Assembly (NCBI GenBank): GCA_963921825.1
Contig: OY997588.1
Span: 7,206,001 to 7,270,000, forward strand
Source of the DNA: Erodium maritimum
Taxonomy: Eukaryota > Streptophyta > Magnoliopsida > Geraniales > Geraniaceae
Direction of reading: 5' to 3'
Length of the DNA stretch: 64,000 nt
The notes beneath the pieces were generated by a model. The model was not told the origin of the DNA. It worked only from the letters and a program-made list of their open reading frames with translations, and did no database searches. Each line of letters starts with the position of its first letter. Within the stretch, counting starts at the first letter, position 1. The translations under genes and the position numbers were made by a program. Below are positions 1 to 9,885 of the stretch, one piece after another.

Positions 1-1384
1 AAGAGTTTGATCAATTTTAAAATGACATAAATTTCTCATATTAGTTCTGATTTGGGCCCGTAAGATATCAACTCAAATGAAATTCATATATCTATAATTT
101 CCATGAAGGAATTTCAGCTAGAAAATACAGTACATGAACTCATACACATCGTACAAGTCGAACGGTCAACCATACGTTGTTTGGTCCACCATGGACAGAA
201 CGCTTTGGGAAAAACATATATTCAGTCATATGGCGTATATGAGAACGTAAATGATATCATATGAGACATGATTTTTTTGGATTTTACTTCCGATCCTTTA
301 AAACTCGGGCATGGGTCAGGGGCAACGAGCCTTGGTGCTTTGATGGGCGTTCCCTCCTGCTCGGAGATCTTGACCCCTATGCTCAGGAGTTACCTGTTCT
401 GGATCGTGTGCAGTTGTGGGCACATGCGTGAGGTCTGCCATCTCTGGTTCGGACAAAAAAGACAGGGACATCCATAGGGGATGCGTTGGGGACGTGTGTG
501 GATGTCCCGAGTGACCAGTGGGAAATGTGTTGGGGTGGACCTGTCAGGGTTCGATTTTGGCACCTCCTTGAGAGTCCCCTCCGACGAGGCATGATCCTTC
601 GATTAAAGGAATTCCCGGAGCCAGTCAAGATCGAGCTGACCTATTCCAAGCTCCCGAGTTTCTGCTACAACCGTGGAAGGCTTAGGCATGTTCTGAAGGA
701 TTGCACATGGGCGGTCAGAGGCCCTCCAAGGTATGACTCCTCTCTGTTGGAATATCAGAGAGATAAGTAGGTAAAGCCATACACGACGAATTGGGGAGAG
801 GCTCCTCACACACCCGTTTCCTCGGTTACTATACCTAAGGGCGCCTTATCTCTGGATAGGGGCCCCCGGGTTTCCACGAGCATTGTACCTAACGGTACTG
901 TGGCTCTGGGAACCGGTCAGCTCTCCGCTGCTTCGGTTGTTGAAGTTCCAGCTCCCATTGCTAATAGGTATGGGGATGGTGGGAGTGTTGTGACTAGAAC
1001 GTTTATGAGGTCGGTAGTAGGAGCGCCCCAAGAGGATCAGACGAGGGTTGGGAAATAGCCCTGCTAGGAGAAATGTTAGACCGGTTGAGCATCAGGGACT
1101 GGCCCTGAGAGGGGTCCCTAGACGATGCTTTGTCTTCCACCACTACTGTTGAGGTCCTTGGCCAGCTTTCAGAGCAGGACTTCTGGTACCCCATTCTCAT
1201 CCCCCGTATTCTATCATTGCCCAAGAAGCGTCACAATACCGTCTATGATGGTTCTAATATTACAAGTATCAGTGAACCATTGTTCTTTATTTTGTCCATT
1301 TCATGCTCGGAGAGCTTGTTCTTCGATGCACAACATTTTAGTTGATTTAAATTAATAAAAGTTGCACCTTTCACTAAAAAAAAA
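1..1384 (+). mobile_element. 5'-truncated LINE (non-LTR) relic
   Basis: I read this as the decayed remains of a plant L1-type retrotransposon. A zinc-knuckle protein fragment lies at 486-770. The right edge ends in AATAAAAGTTGCACC followed by an A-run at about 1374-1384, which looks like a LINE 3' end. The left limit is not defined; the element probably starts outside the window. No reverse-transcriptase domain is recognisable. No target duplication was found because only one end is present. Confidence 0.5.
486..770 (+). pseudogene. LINE ORF1 fragment with degenerate CCHC knuckle
   Basis: The 94-residue frame contains LPSFCYNRGRLRHVLKDC. It closely resembles the zinc-knuckle segment that follows the DUF4283 domain in plant LINE ORF1 proteins, which bind element RNA. 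The family pattern is C-x2-C-x4-H-x4-C. Here the second Cys is Asn-Arg and the Gly before His is Arg, so zinc binding is probably lost. The upstream DUF4283 part is not open in this frame. The apparent start lies inside the domain, so it is not a true translation start. This is a non-functional remnant of the surrounding LINE. Confidence 0.5.
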
Positions 1385-1437
1385 GTAGTATATTGAATAT
1401 ATTTTGAAACAAAAAAATTACATCATGACGATAAAAT

Positions 1438-1730
1438 TAGTGTTGATAAATGTTTCATCTTGGGTGATAAGTGTTGATACAACTAGTGTTTAGTGTTGCC
1501 AAAAAAACATATGTCGGGGTGATAAAAAACAAGTGATGAGGTGATAAAAACATGTAATGTGGTGATAAACCTAAAGTTTATTGTTGATAAAACTAGTGTT
1601 TAGTGTTGATAAAAGGCATGCGATGATGTGATAAAACACATGTACCAAGATGATAAAAAAAGTGATGAGGTGATAAAAATCATGTCCAATTTTGATAAAA
1701 TCAGGTGATAAAACTAGTCAATGTTGAAAA
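1438..1730. repeat. Degenerate minisatellite built on GTGATAAAA
   Basis: The tract repeats short variants of TGATGAGGTGATAAAA and AGTGTTGATAAAA about every 20-40 bases, at least a dozen times. Spacers such as ACTAGTGTTTAGTGTTG recur twice, near 1480 and 1590. Unit length is irregular. There is no reading frame. It lies between a LINE tail and a MITE-like stretch. Confidence 0.6.
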
Positions 1731-1736
1731 AATCAA

Positions 1737-2013
1737 GGGAAAATTTCACTTTAACACCCTGCCAAACATTTAATTTCATTTTGATACCTTGTCATAAATT
1801 TTTAACACTTTCATACCCTAACCAAACTTTTAATTTCACTTTCATACTCAATTGTTAGATTCTGTTAACTTTCCATCCAAAATAGATAAAATGTCCAAAA
1901 TACTCTAACTATTACTCAAAATTTCAAACTCATGTCATTAAAGTCAGAACTTGAAAATAAGTGAAATGATAATAATACCCTCCATTATTAGGGTGTTAAA
2001 ATGAAAAATATCC
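1737..2013. mobile_element. Possible decayed MITE
   Basis: The left edge reads GGGAAAATTTCACTTTAACACCCT. The right edge, reverse-complemented, reads GGATATTTTTCATTTTAACACCCT. These look like degenerate terminal inverted repeats. The inside is AT-rich and non-coding. No convincing target duplication was found, so the call is tentative; Mutator-type would be my first guess. Confidence 0.3.
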
Positions 2014-2109
2014 TTCAGAATTTTCAGAATTTTCAAAATTTACAAAATTACTTTTTTATTATTAATTCAAATATTTTTATTGTTTTTAAAAATTAATATA
2101 AAAACCAAT

Positions 2110-3418
2110 TTTTAAAAATAACCTAAATATGAAACAACAAACAACCAATTACAACAAAACAAACAAGGGCCAAGCCCAACCAACAACTATCAAGGCCCTA
2201 CAGGGCAAACCAAACAGGCAACAAGGCCCAACCAGGCCCAAACTAAAGCAACCCTAAAACCAACAAAAGCTAACCAGGAAGAAACAGAAGCTGCTCCGGA
2301 TCTCCTTCAAACGCCATCCACCAAACAGGTCCGACCACCACCGGCCGGACCGAAGGAACCACAACAGGTGAAGCGAAGAAGTAGACCTACGCAGCCATGA
2401 ATCAACACCACCAAAGCACACCGGCGACGCTCCCACGCCCAAACCTCCAATCCACACCTCACCCGGCCCCAAAGGCAAGAGTCCAAGCTTCCTCTACACA
2501 ATACACCCACCAGTTACCCAGCTTCTAGATTAAATGAAAGACCAGGATAACTCACCCTCACCCTGCAAAACCAATTCAAACCCCCCGAATCTCTACCCAC
2601 AGATCTTCAACGCGTCGTTAGGCAAAATCCCAACAATGGCCAACACCGATTGTTGGGCCTTGTCCAAAGAATCGAGGACGAGAGAAAGAAGAAAGGGGTT
2701 CAGGACAAGGAGGGAAGAACCAGTTCTAGAGAGTAAGGGAAAGAAGATGATACATATCAGAAACTCTCAGATCTCATTCAGGACCTCGTCGGTGGCTTAC
2801 ACCAAACCAACGACCTAGGGGGAGAGGCCAAGTTCCAGAGAACAAGACAATCAAATCTGAACATGGAGGAGTAAAAAAGTGAAGAAAGTCACAGAAACCC
2901 TTACCGAGGACCAAGGCGCGAAGAGGAAGAAGACAAGCTGCTTTTGCAAAACCATATTCTGACAACCCGAACTGAAACTCCCCGCCCATTGCACCAGATC
3001 TTCCAAATCGAAGCCAAATATGGCCAAACCCCTCGCCGCTCCGATGAGGCCCGGACTCACCCGAGAACAGATGAAGAAGAAGGTGGATCTGGAGCAGGTA
3101 GTCACGCCGCGAGAAATCGAAGTCCCGGCGAAGACAAAGAGAAAAACGGTAAGAGAAGCCCAGATCTCATCATCACAAGCGTTGAAGAACGTCCCACTCA
3201 GATCTGGGACTTTCACCGTCGAAGGAGGAGAGATCCCGCTACGCCGGGGAAGGAAGTCTACAACGACAGGACAACGAAAGAAGGAGAAGGAGGAGAGCCA
3301 CCTGTGACTCTCATGGTTGAAACCATGAAGTCACCAACGACGATAGAGGAGAGAAGTGGAAAAGAAGCTAAGGTTGAAGACGAAATTTCTAGAGAGAAGA
3401 GAGAGACTCTCTCTCTAG
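2110..3418 (-). mobile_element. Possible non-coding LINE-like element
   Basis: Read on the minus strand, the stretch begins with CTCTCTCT-rich sequence and then GC-rich UTR-like DNA. That is the texture of the better-defined LINE-like elements at 22188, 49482 and 50952. Several short frames overlap on both strands and none matches a known protein. No A-tail or target duplication can be placed at the low-coordinate end. Bases 3419-4226 hold nothing I recognise. Confidence 0.3.
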
Positions 3419-4234
3419 ACTATTGCAAATATGTACACTTATTACTACGGACTGTTTGCGTCTCATGTAATCTTTTTCATGAGTCTAAAATTTGTTGTCT
3501 TATGTGTCCAACTATATATATGTATATCTTTATGTTTATATAGTATATGACAACCATTCCTCCTGAAAAAAAAGTACCAATAGAAATATTGAATAGTCTT
3601 TTTAATGAATGCGGATAGAAATTGAGATTTTTGTTGATTCATAAAAAGTAATTAAAAGATAGATTTTTTTTCCTGATTTAAAACGAGAAAATTGGAACTT
3701 TATAAAAAAATAACATATTGTTTAATTGATTAAATACATTGTCTTACTATATAATAGTTGATAGTTGATTGATGATAAAAATTGTTATTATATGAAAATC
3801 AAAGTTCAAAATATATTGTTGTTGTTGTTTAGGAAGCTTTAGAGAAATGTGAGATTTGAAAGTCTTGATGATTATTTATTGAGGAACCTCCGTGTTACCT
3901 CATTATTGTATTATAGTTAAACATCAAATTATAACCCACATATATGAAATATCTCAGATAGTAACAAGTTTCATCAATTAATTGTCAAAATGTATCAAAA
4001 TCTGTTAAGTGTGACTGACGTCGTGAAATACCAGTCACATGCTTGTCACTGCTCTAAAACTTTCCTAAAATGGAAACTTCAAATTTTTGTTTATTCTCAA
4101 ATCATACCGTAGACCTTTCGTTTATTCTTTTTTTGATAAGCTCGAAAAATTATTAGTAAGACCGATTCCTAAAAAGAATAGGAATGCTCTGATTAAAGGA
4201 TAATCAAAGTAAAAGAGAACACTTACACAGGAAC

Positions 4235-4784
4235 CATGGTTGTAAAAGTCCCCGCCTAGTCCGTCTAGGCCCCCGCCTAGGCCCCAAAATCTATAAGAAC
4301 ACCCGACTCGCCGCCTCGCCTAGGCCCCAAAATCCGAAAACTTCCCGACTCGTCGTCCCACTCGATTAGTCAAAAATTTGGGACTCTGGTTTGTGAAATC
4401 GGACATTTGAAAAAGAGAAGAAAATGTGAGAGAGACGATATGTTTGTAATGGTATTAAAATTCATGATAAAAAGAATATGGCACGTGTCCCTCTATGGTG
4501 GTTCATCATTATAATTTATATTTTTATTAAAATAAAAAGTAAAATCAGAATGAGAGCATTATTTGGTTTAGTATTTTGTAATTTGATACTTTATTTTTTT
4601 ATATCATACAAATATAGTTCATATTTTGAATTTTTGATTATATTTGTGTAATATATATTTATTAATAATTAAAAATATTAAAAAGTTAAATCCGCCTAGG
4701 CCCCGCCTAGGCCCCGACTAGTCCCCGCCTAACGCCTAGGGGTCCTCACCGCCCGACTAGCGCCTAGCGCCATTTACAACCTTG
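4235..4784. mobile_element. hAT-type MITE, 550 bp
   Basis: A perfect 8-bp target duplication ACAGGAAC lies at 4227-4234 and 4785-4792. The ends form terminal inverted repeats: CATGGTTGTAAAAG on the left and CAAGGTTGTAAATG on the right (reverse complement). An 8-bp duplication with short inverted repeats is the hAT signature. Both subterminal regions are GC-rich and made of CGCCTAGGCCCC-like repeats, and the centre is AT-rich. It has no coding capacity, so an hAT transposase elsewhere would have moved it. Confidence 0.88.
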
Positions 4785-4792
4785 ACAGGAAC

Positions 4793-5587
4793 TCAAGAAA
4801 GGGGAGTTAAAAGGCCAAACCTTTTCCTAAAAACAAAACAAGAAAACAAAAAACAGAAAAGAAAATCCACGAAACCTCAAACTTTTTCGTTTTTTCTCAA
4901 ATCATAACTCTGAACTATCAACTTCTCATGTTACTCCTTAACGGCCGTTAAACTTTTGGACGGAAAATGCCAAAATTGTAATCAATGTTACTACACAACA
5001 ATTTACGTTTGTTTGGTTTAAGATTTAGTAATAAAAGAAAGATGGAGGTAAGGACATGGAGTAGCCCCTTGTTTATTTTTACATTTCTTGTCGTGAATTT
5101 AGAGGCAATGGCAATTAGGTAACCACAAGCCAACCAACCACGCCACACCAAAGTTGAAAGTTGAGATGAAAAAGCGATAGAAAATACTTTTGGGTTCCTT
5201 TCTTCTCTTCATGATTGTGCTTTTCATATCAAAATTTGCTTCTATAGTTGACCTAGACCCATTATTTTTAATCCATTCTCTAATAAATAAATAAATAACA
5301 AAAAATAAGTTATATATTTACATTCGATTTTGTTTTGGAAGATTCAATAAAATAAAATCATTGTGTTAAAAATATATTACATGAAGATAAGAAATAAATG
5401 TTTGATCTACGATGTAAGTTAAAGACAATTTCTACTATGTACCATGTTAAATTTTTCATCAAATCTATGAAAATGTTAATCCTTCCTCGGTGATAAAAAG
5501 TGTTTTATGGATTGACTTTCTTTTTGAAAGATTACCCACAAATCTGTTAATGTAGACATGTTATTCAATGTATTTTTAGGAAGTAAC
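4793..5587. other. AT-rich intergenic DNA, no gene seen
   Basis: No supported coding region, RNA gene or element end was found here. A diverged direct repeat of about 45 bases (core TTCTCAAATCATA) lies at 4078-4130 and 4876-4928, flanking the hAT element and some T-rich LINE-tail-like DNA at 4131. It may be an old long duplication. Confidence 0.5.
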
Positions 5588-6031
5588 ATGTGAAAAATAT
5601 AATTGATAAAAGGAGTAATAATTCATTATAAAATCATATAAATGGAGAACATGTGAACTCCTCATTATTGGTTCTAGTGAATGTGATGGTAGTAAATTGG
5701 CATGAGACTTTGATATATAGCAAAGGTCAAACTAGCATTCAAAGATAGCTTCAAGTCTTTGGCCCATAATTCTATGAATCAAATAATTGGATCAAGTGAT
5801 ACAAAACTGATGCAAAACTGATGCAGCGAGACGAAATCTAGATAGGAGAGTGTTTCAGACACCAAATTCGAACCCAATAAATATTTTCTACCCGTTTATA
5901 ATCACAATGCAAAATGTTTAGCAAGCCAAACCTATCACATAATAGTTACAAGTTTATCATCAGTACGAGGTTTTCTTATAACCCCGAACCCGATAGTTCA
6001 TATAATAGCATCACATGAAGTCATGAATCAA
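5588..6031. repeat. Duplicated block, copy A
   Basis: This stretch matches copy B (52469-52591 plus 56384-56700) along its length, for example CAAACTAGCATTCAAAGATA and CATAATTCTATGA. The match resumes at 7427-7460 after a LINE-like insertion (AATCAACCTTAAATCAGAAA). It has no evident coding function. Being an undisrupted counterpart, it serves as an empty-site reference for the insertions in copy B. Confidence 0.8.
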
Positions 6032-7426
6032 TCCTCTTGCCCCGGTTTGTTTTGGCCCTAGGTGGGGATCTCGCGGTCCTCGTTCGGATTGTGATGGTTG
6101 TCGGTGCGTTGTGTTGGGTCGCCGGTGAGTTGAGAAGGGCCGCTGGTGTGAGGTTTGATCTGGCGCGGTCAGATCCGACGTGGGACTCTATATGTTGCAG
6201 ATTTTGCGGATCTGGATCATCTTCTCCTCCTGCTGCCCTGTTTTTTGTCTCAGATCTATTCTCCTCATTGGATACCCGGACTCCGTCCGGTCTCCAGTAA
6301 TAGTTCTAACTCCCCTCTTCCTGTTTTCTCCATGTGGCGGAGTGTAGTTTGGTGTTTAGTGGTGGTTGTTATCCACCGTCGAAGTTGGGTGGGGTGGAGT
6401 TGTTTCTTTTGGGGTTAGTTGGAGGCTTTGGGAAGAATCTAAGTCGTTTTTCTAGTAAACGTCGATTCGTTCTATTTCACCGCCTGAGCTGTTGTCTGCT
6501 GGTTTCTAGGGTGTTGGCCCCCAGCGGCTATGTTCCTATGTTGGTGGTTGGCTAGGAGCTTCTTTCTTCGGTTAGTAGTGTCGGCATGTCACAGTTCAAG
6601 ATAGATTCGTGGTACTCTTTTGGCGATTAGTTACAGTTCTTTCGTGGGAGGCGTTTCTTGACCGATCGGGTCTTGAATTCGTTGTGGAGCTGAGCTCCTC
6701 GTCATTATGGGTGGTAAGGGTCTTTCTATTTCCTCTGCTTCAGTTCTTGTAGAGCTCTGCCCAGTCCTTAGCTTTAGTCTCATCTCGATTTCCTTGGTTT
6801 CCCTACCTATTGTTAGTAGGGGCCCATCAGGTTTGAGGTGTTGGCCTCTGATGGACTGTTTCGGGTCTTTGACCCTCTGTTGGATTTTAAGGTGATTCTG
6901 ATTCTAGGGTTCTTGAGTATCAATGATTTTTCACTGGTATTTCTCTGTCGATTAGCGGTGTTGACCGCCGACGTGTTGTCATCCTCCAACTCTCTCAGTT
7001 GAGGCTCTAATGAGATTCGTAGCTTTCTTCAGGTGCTCGTATGCTTAGGGGTGTTGTAGGAGCTGGCTGACTATCTTTTTGAGCTTCATGGTTGGAAAAT
7101 CGGGGTAGTAGTCCTTTGTCTCTCTGAACTTCATGGTCGCAAAATCAGGTTATAGACATTATAATTTAGTTTCTTGTTCTGAGCTTCATGTTGGTAACAT
7201 CGGGTTATTAAACCTTGTTTTTTTGGTTTGCACCTTCGCTAGATTGTTGAGGTTCCTATGATAGAAATGCTCCATTCATTGTACTTGTTCGGTTACTGCA
7301 GGATCCTTTCTTCATGGTTGTGTGAGGTTCCTACTAAAGTGGAATGCTCCTAAGTTGTTCTTCATCCCATGCTCTTCATTTCAAATAACAAATTTTGTAT
7401 ATTGCTTTATTGATAAAAAAAAAGTA
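6032..7426 (+). mobile_element. Non-coding LINE-like retroelement, 1.4 kb
   Basis: The element ends in ATTGATAAAAAAAAAGT. Copy B of the duplicated block lacks it: there CATGAATCAACC is continuous, whereas here AATCAA is duplicated at 6026-6031 and 7427-7432. This empty-site comparison proves an insertion. The inside is GC-rich with only short, unmatched frames. Orientation comes from the A-tail. The transcript was presumably reverse transcribed in trans by LINE machinery. Confidence 0.8.
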
Positions 7427-7872
7427 AATCAACCTTAAATCAGAAAAGGAATATGTCTAAATATCGTTATATAAAGCACGAATGGGAAACCCTCTTTTTC
7501 TCTCAATCCTCCCTCCTCTTCTCTAATTCCTAATACAACTCATTAACTCAAAGACATTGATTAAAATGGACACAACTGATTAAAGATCCCATCAGCCAAA
7601 CTTGGCTGATTGTCTAAGAGCACGCACAACGGGTCGCTCCCGCTCCCCGCTCCGTGCGCGCCGGGAACGCCGGCCGCTGGCCGGTCCGCTGCAGACGCGA
7701 AAATTCGCGTTCCCGCTCCCCATTTTCGCGCTCCCGCTCCCCTCTGCCTGGCCGAGCCCTCGCGCCCTGGCCTGCGCTGGCAGGCTCCGGTGCCGCCACG
7801 TGTCCCGACCGTTGGCAACGATCAACTCCAACGGCTATTTTTTTTAATTCAAAAATCAAATAAAATGAACCC

Positions 7873-7880
7873 TATAAATA
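7873..7880 (+). promoter_or_regulatory. TATA box of the Harbinger transposase gene
   Basis: TATAAATA sits 80 bases before the ATG at 7960. The same arrangement (TATAAATAC, pyrimidine-rich leader, GAAAATGTC start) recurs in the related element at 52890-53002, supporting it as the element's own promoter. Confidence 0.6.
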
Positions 7881-7959
7881 CCCAACCTCATTCCTCATTT
7901 TTGTCAAACCATTATCTACTTACTCTTTCATTCTCACTTCCTACTCGCTATTTTTGAAA

Positions 7960-9363
7960 ATGTCCGACGACGAGGTTATGTCCGACGCTGAGGAGATGAC
8001 GTACGAGGAGCTGGCTTCCCGGATGCCGACGTATGAGGAGATGGCAGCCCAACTGCCGACATATGAGGAGATGGCAGCCCAAATGCAGCCAGTTGAGCGA
8101 CGATTCCGGCGGATGATGGAGAGGCAGATGCAGACAGTAATGCCAAGGGTCCAGAGGGCCATCCGTGGGGAACCAATGCGCCGAGAGATTAACAGAGGTT
8201 GTTCGGCAGCCCACATCCAATTGATGGCGAACTATTTTGACGAACAACCCCTATACGGCCCTGACATGTTTAGGCGTCGGTTCCGTATGTGCAAACCGCT
8301 TTTCCAACGGATTATGAACGCGGTGAAGGCTCACGACGACTACTTCGAACAGAGGCCCGATGCTGCCTCACGGTCGGGGTTATCAACGGAACAAAAGTGC
8401 ACCGCCGCTATACGGATGCTTGCGTATGGGTCCGCGACAGATTCACTGGACGAAACTCTGCGCATGGGGGTAAGCACCATACTTGAATGTTTACGTAAGT
8501 TTTGCAAGGCCGTCATTGAGGTCTTCGGAGCCGAGTATGAGCGTACACCCACACCGACTGACATGGACCGCTTACTCCGAGAACGGTACAACCGAGGGTT
8601 TCCCGGAATGGCGGGGAGTCTTGACTGTATGCATTGGAAGTGGAAGAACTGCCCAACCGAAGAGCAGGGAGCCCATGGACGGGGAGGTCACCACGGGGAA
8701 AAGACGATTATGCTTGAAGCTGTAGCGTCCCGTGATTTATGGATTTGGCATGCATTTTTCGGGATGGCTGGATCGAACAACGACATCAACGTCCTCAACC
8801 ACATCCACTTATTCCAAGACGCTTACTACGGCCGTGACCTTGCTGTTGAGTACTACATCAACGGCCATCGGTACGACCGACCTTATTACTTGGTGGACGA
8901 CATTTACCCAGCATGGGCACGGTTCGTGAAGACTATTCGGCATCCCTTCGAGCCCAAAGAGAAGTTGTTTGCTAGATGCCAAGAAGGTGCTCGGAAAGAT
9001 ATTGAAAGGGCTTTTGGAGTACTTCAAGCAAGGTGGCACATCATTTCCCGTCCCGCTCGTAGTTGGAGCAAACACACTTTGGTTGATATCATGCACACTT
9101 GCATAATTCTACACAACATGATTGTAGAGGATGAGCGCGACCGGTACGAGTATGGGGAGGAGGAGTTGTTGTGGGCGCAACCTCCAGAAATGCCGAATTG
9201 GACACCATCGGAACGAGGGCACCACGGAGGGCCATTGCAATACCCGCAACGAGTGGATGCTCAACAAAGTGTCCTAAATCCTGAGATCCACCTTCAACTA
9301 CAACAAGATCTTATGGAGCACTTATGGGATCGCTTTGGAGCTGGTTTCCATGACGACGAGTAG
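7960..9363 (+). CDS. PIF/Harbinger transposase (DDE), 467 aa
   Basis: This is the nuclease that excises and reinserts Harbinger elements at TWA sites. The family is the plant DDE transposase group (Plant_tran/DDE_Tnp_4). The frame is open from ATG at 7960 to TAG at 9361-9363. An in-frame TTG two codons upstream is not a likely start. Residues 1-50 carry a repeated PTYEEMAAQ motif. A helical DNA-binding region follows, then the catalytic core: GSLDCMHW (first Asp), SNNDINVL (second Asp) and KDIERAFGVLQARW (Glu), all present. The acidic tail ends HDDE. No stop or frameshift was found, so it may be functional. It has no partner MYB-like gene in the same element. Confidence 0.9.
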   Translation: MSDDEVMSDAEEMTYEELASRMPTYEEMAAQLPTYEEMAAQMQPVERRFRRMMERQMQTVMPRVQRAIRGEPMRREINRGCSAAHIQLMANYFDEQPLYGPDMFRRRFRMCKPLFQRIMNAVKAHDDYFEQRPDAASRSGLSTEQKCTAAIRMLAYGSATDSLDETLRMGVSTILECLRKFCKAVIEVFGAEYERTPTPTDMDRLLRERYNRGFPGMAGSLDCMHWKWKNCPTEEQGAHGRGGHHGEKTIMLEAVASRDLWIWHAFFGMAGSNNDINVLNHIHLFQDAYYGRDLAVEYYINGHRYDRPYYLVDDIYPAWARFVKTIRHPFEPKEKLFARCQEGARKDIERAFGVLQARWHIISRPARSWSKHTLVDIMHTCIILHNMIVEDERDRYEYGEEELLWAQPPEMPNWTPSERGHHGGPLQYPQRVDAQQSVLNPEIHLQLQQDLMEHLWDRFGAGFHDDE

Positions 9364-9720
9364 TCGTTTGTGCTCTTGGAGCTGGTTTGTTTTGGGTTGT
9401 ATTAAAAGAGGTTGAATAAAATTAGAAGTTCATTTATATTCGTCTTGAAATTATTAATTATTGATTTTCATTAATTATTGCTTTCCAAAATTGTTTAAAT
9501 TATGACTAAATTAAACGGTTTCTGATAACGGATTAAATAAAACAGAAAAATATTAAATAATAATCCAGTCAGCACTGTTCTGCACTCCCAGGACCTCAAG
9601 GTCCTTTCTGTTGCAAAACACCCACTTTTCTGCACTCCCACTTTCTGACTTTTGTCCAGTCAGCACAAGGTTTGCACTCCCACTCCCTGACCAAGATCCT
9701 TTATGTTGTTCATGCTCTAA

Positions 9721-9885
9721 CCGGCCAACAGTTTGGGTGGGTTTATTCCACCTTGTACGGATCGTACGGCCCGTAACAGAAACATAGGATCATTTTTTGT
9801 CTAATCATCACAAGGCCCCGATTTGTAGTGTTTAAATGTTACCTAGGCTAGCAGGAAATCCAACATTCTGGGAATCTCTTCCTAA
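9721..9885. other. Short spacer with weak match to copy B region
   Basis: No gene is seen. GATTTGTAGTGTTTAA followed by GCTAGCAGGAAA near 9819-9858 is matched by GATTTGTAGTGTTTAA and GTTAGCAGGAAA near 57620-57660. This hints that the A/B duplication extends further than the clear blocks. Confidence 0.4.

Larger units (their letters stand above)
7618..9717 (+). mobile_element. PIF/Harbinger DNA transposon, 2.1 kb, apparently complete
   Basis: The 3-bp target duplication TAA lies at 7615-7617 and 9718-9720. Terminal inverted repeats are GAGCACGCACAAC on the left and GAGCATGAACAAC on the right (reverse complement), differing at 2 of 13 positions. Inside is one uninterrupted transposase gene. 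The left subterminal region is GC-rich with repeated GCTCCCGCTCCCC. The right one repeats CTGCACTCCCA and GTCAGCAC. The usual second Harbinger gene (MYB-like protein) is not present, so this copy would need that partner from another element. Confidence 0.9.

Noticed and set aside
7954..7959. Upstream start for the Harbinger transposase
   Set aside because: The codon at 7954 is TTG, not ATG. The ATG at 7960 has good context and is matched by the start at 53000 in the related element.
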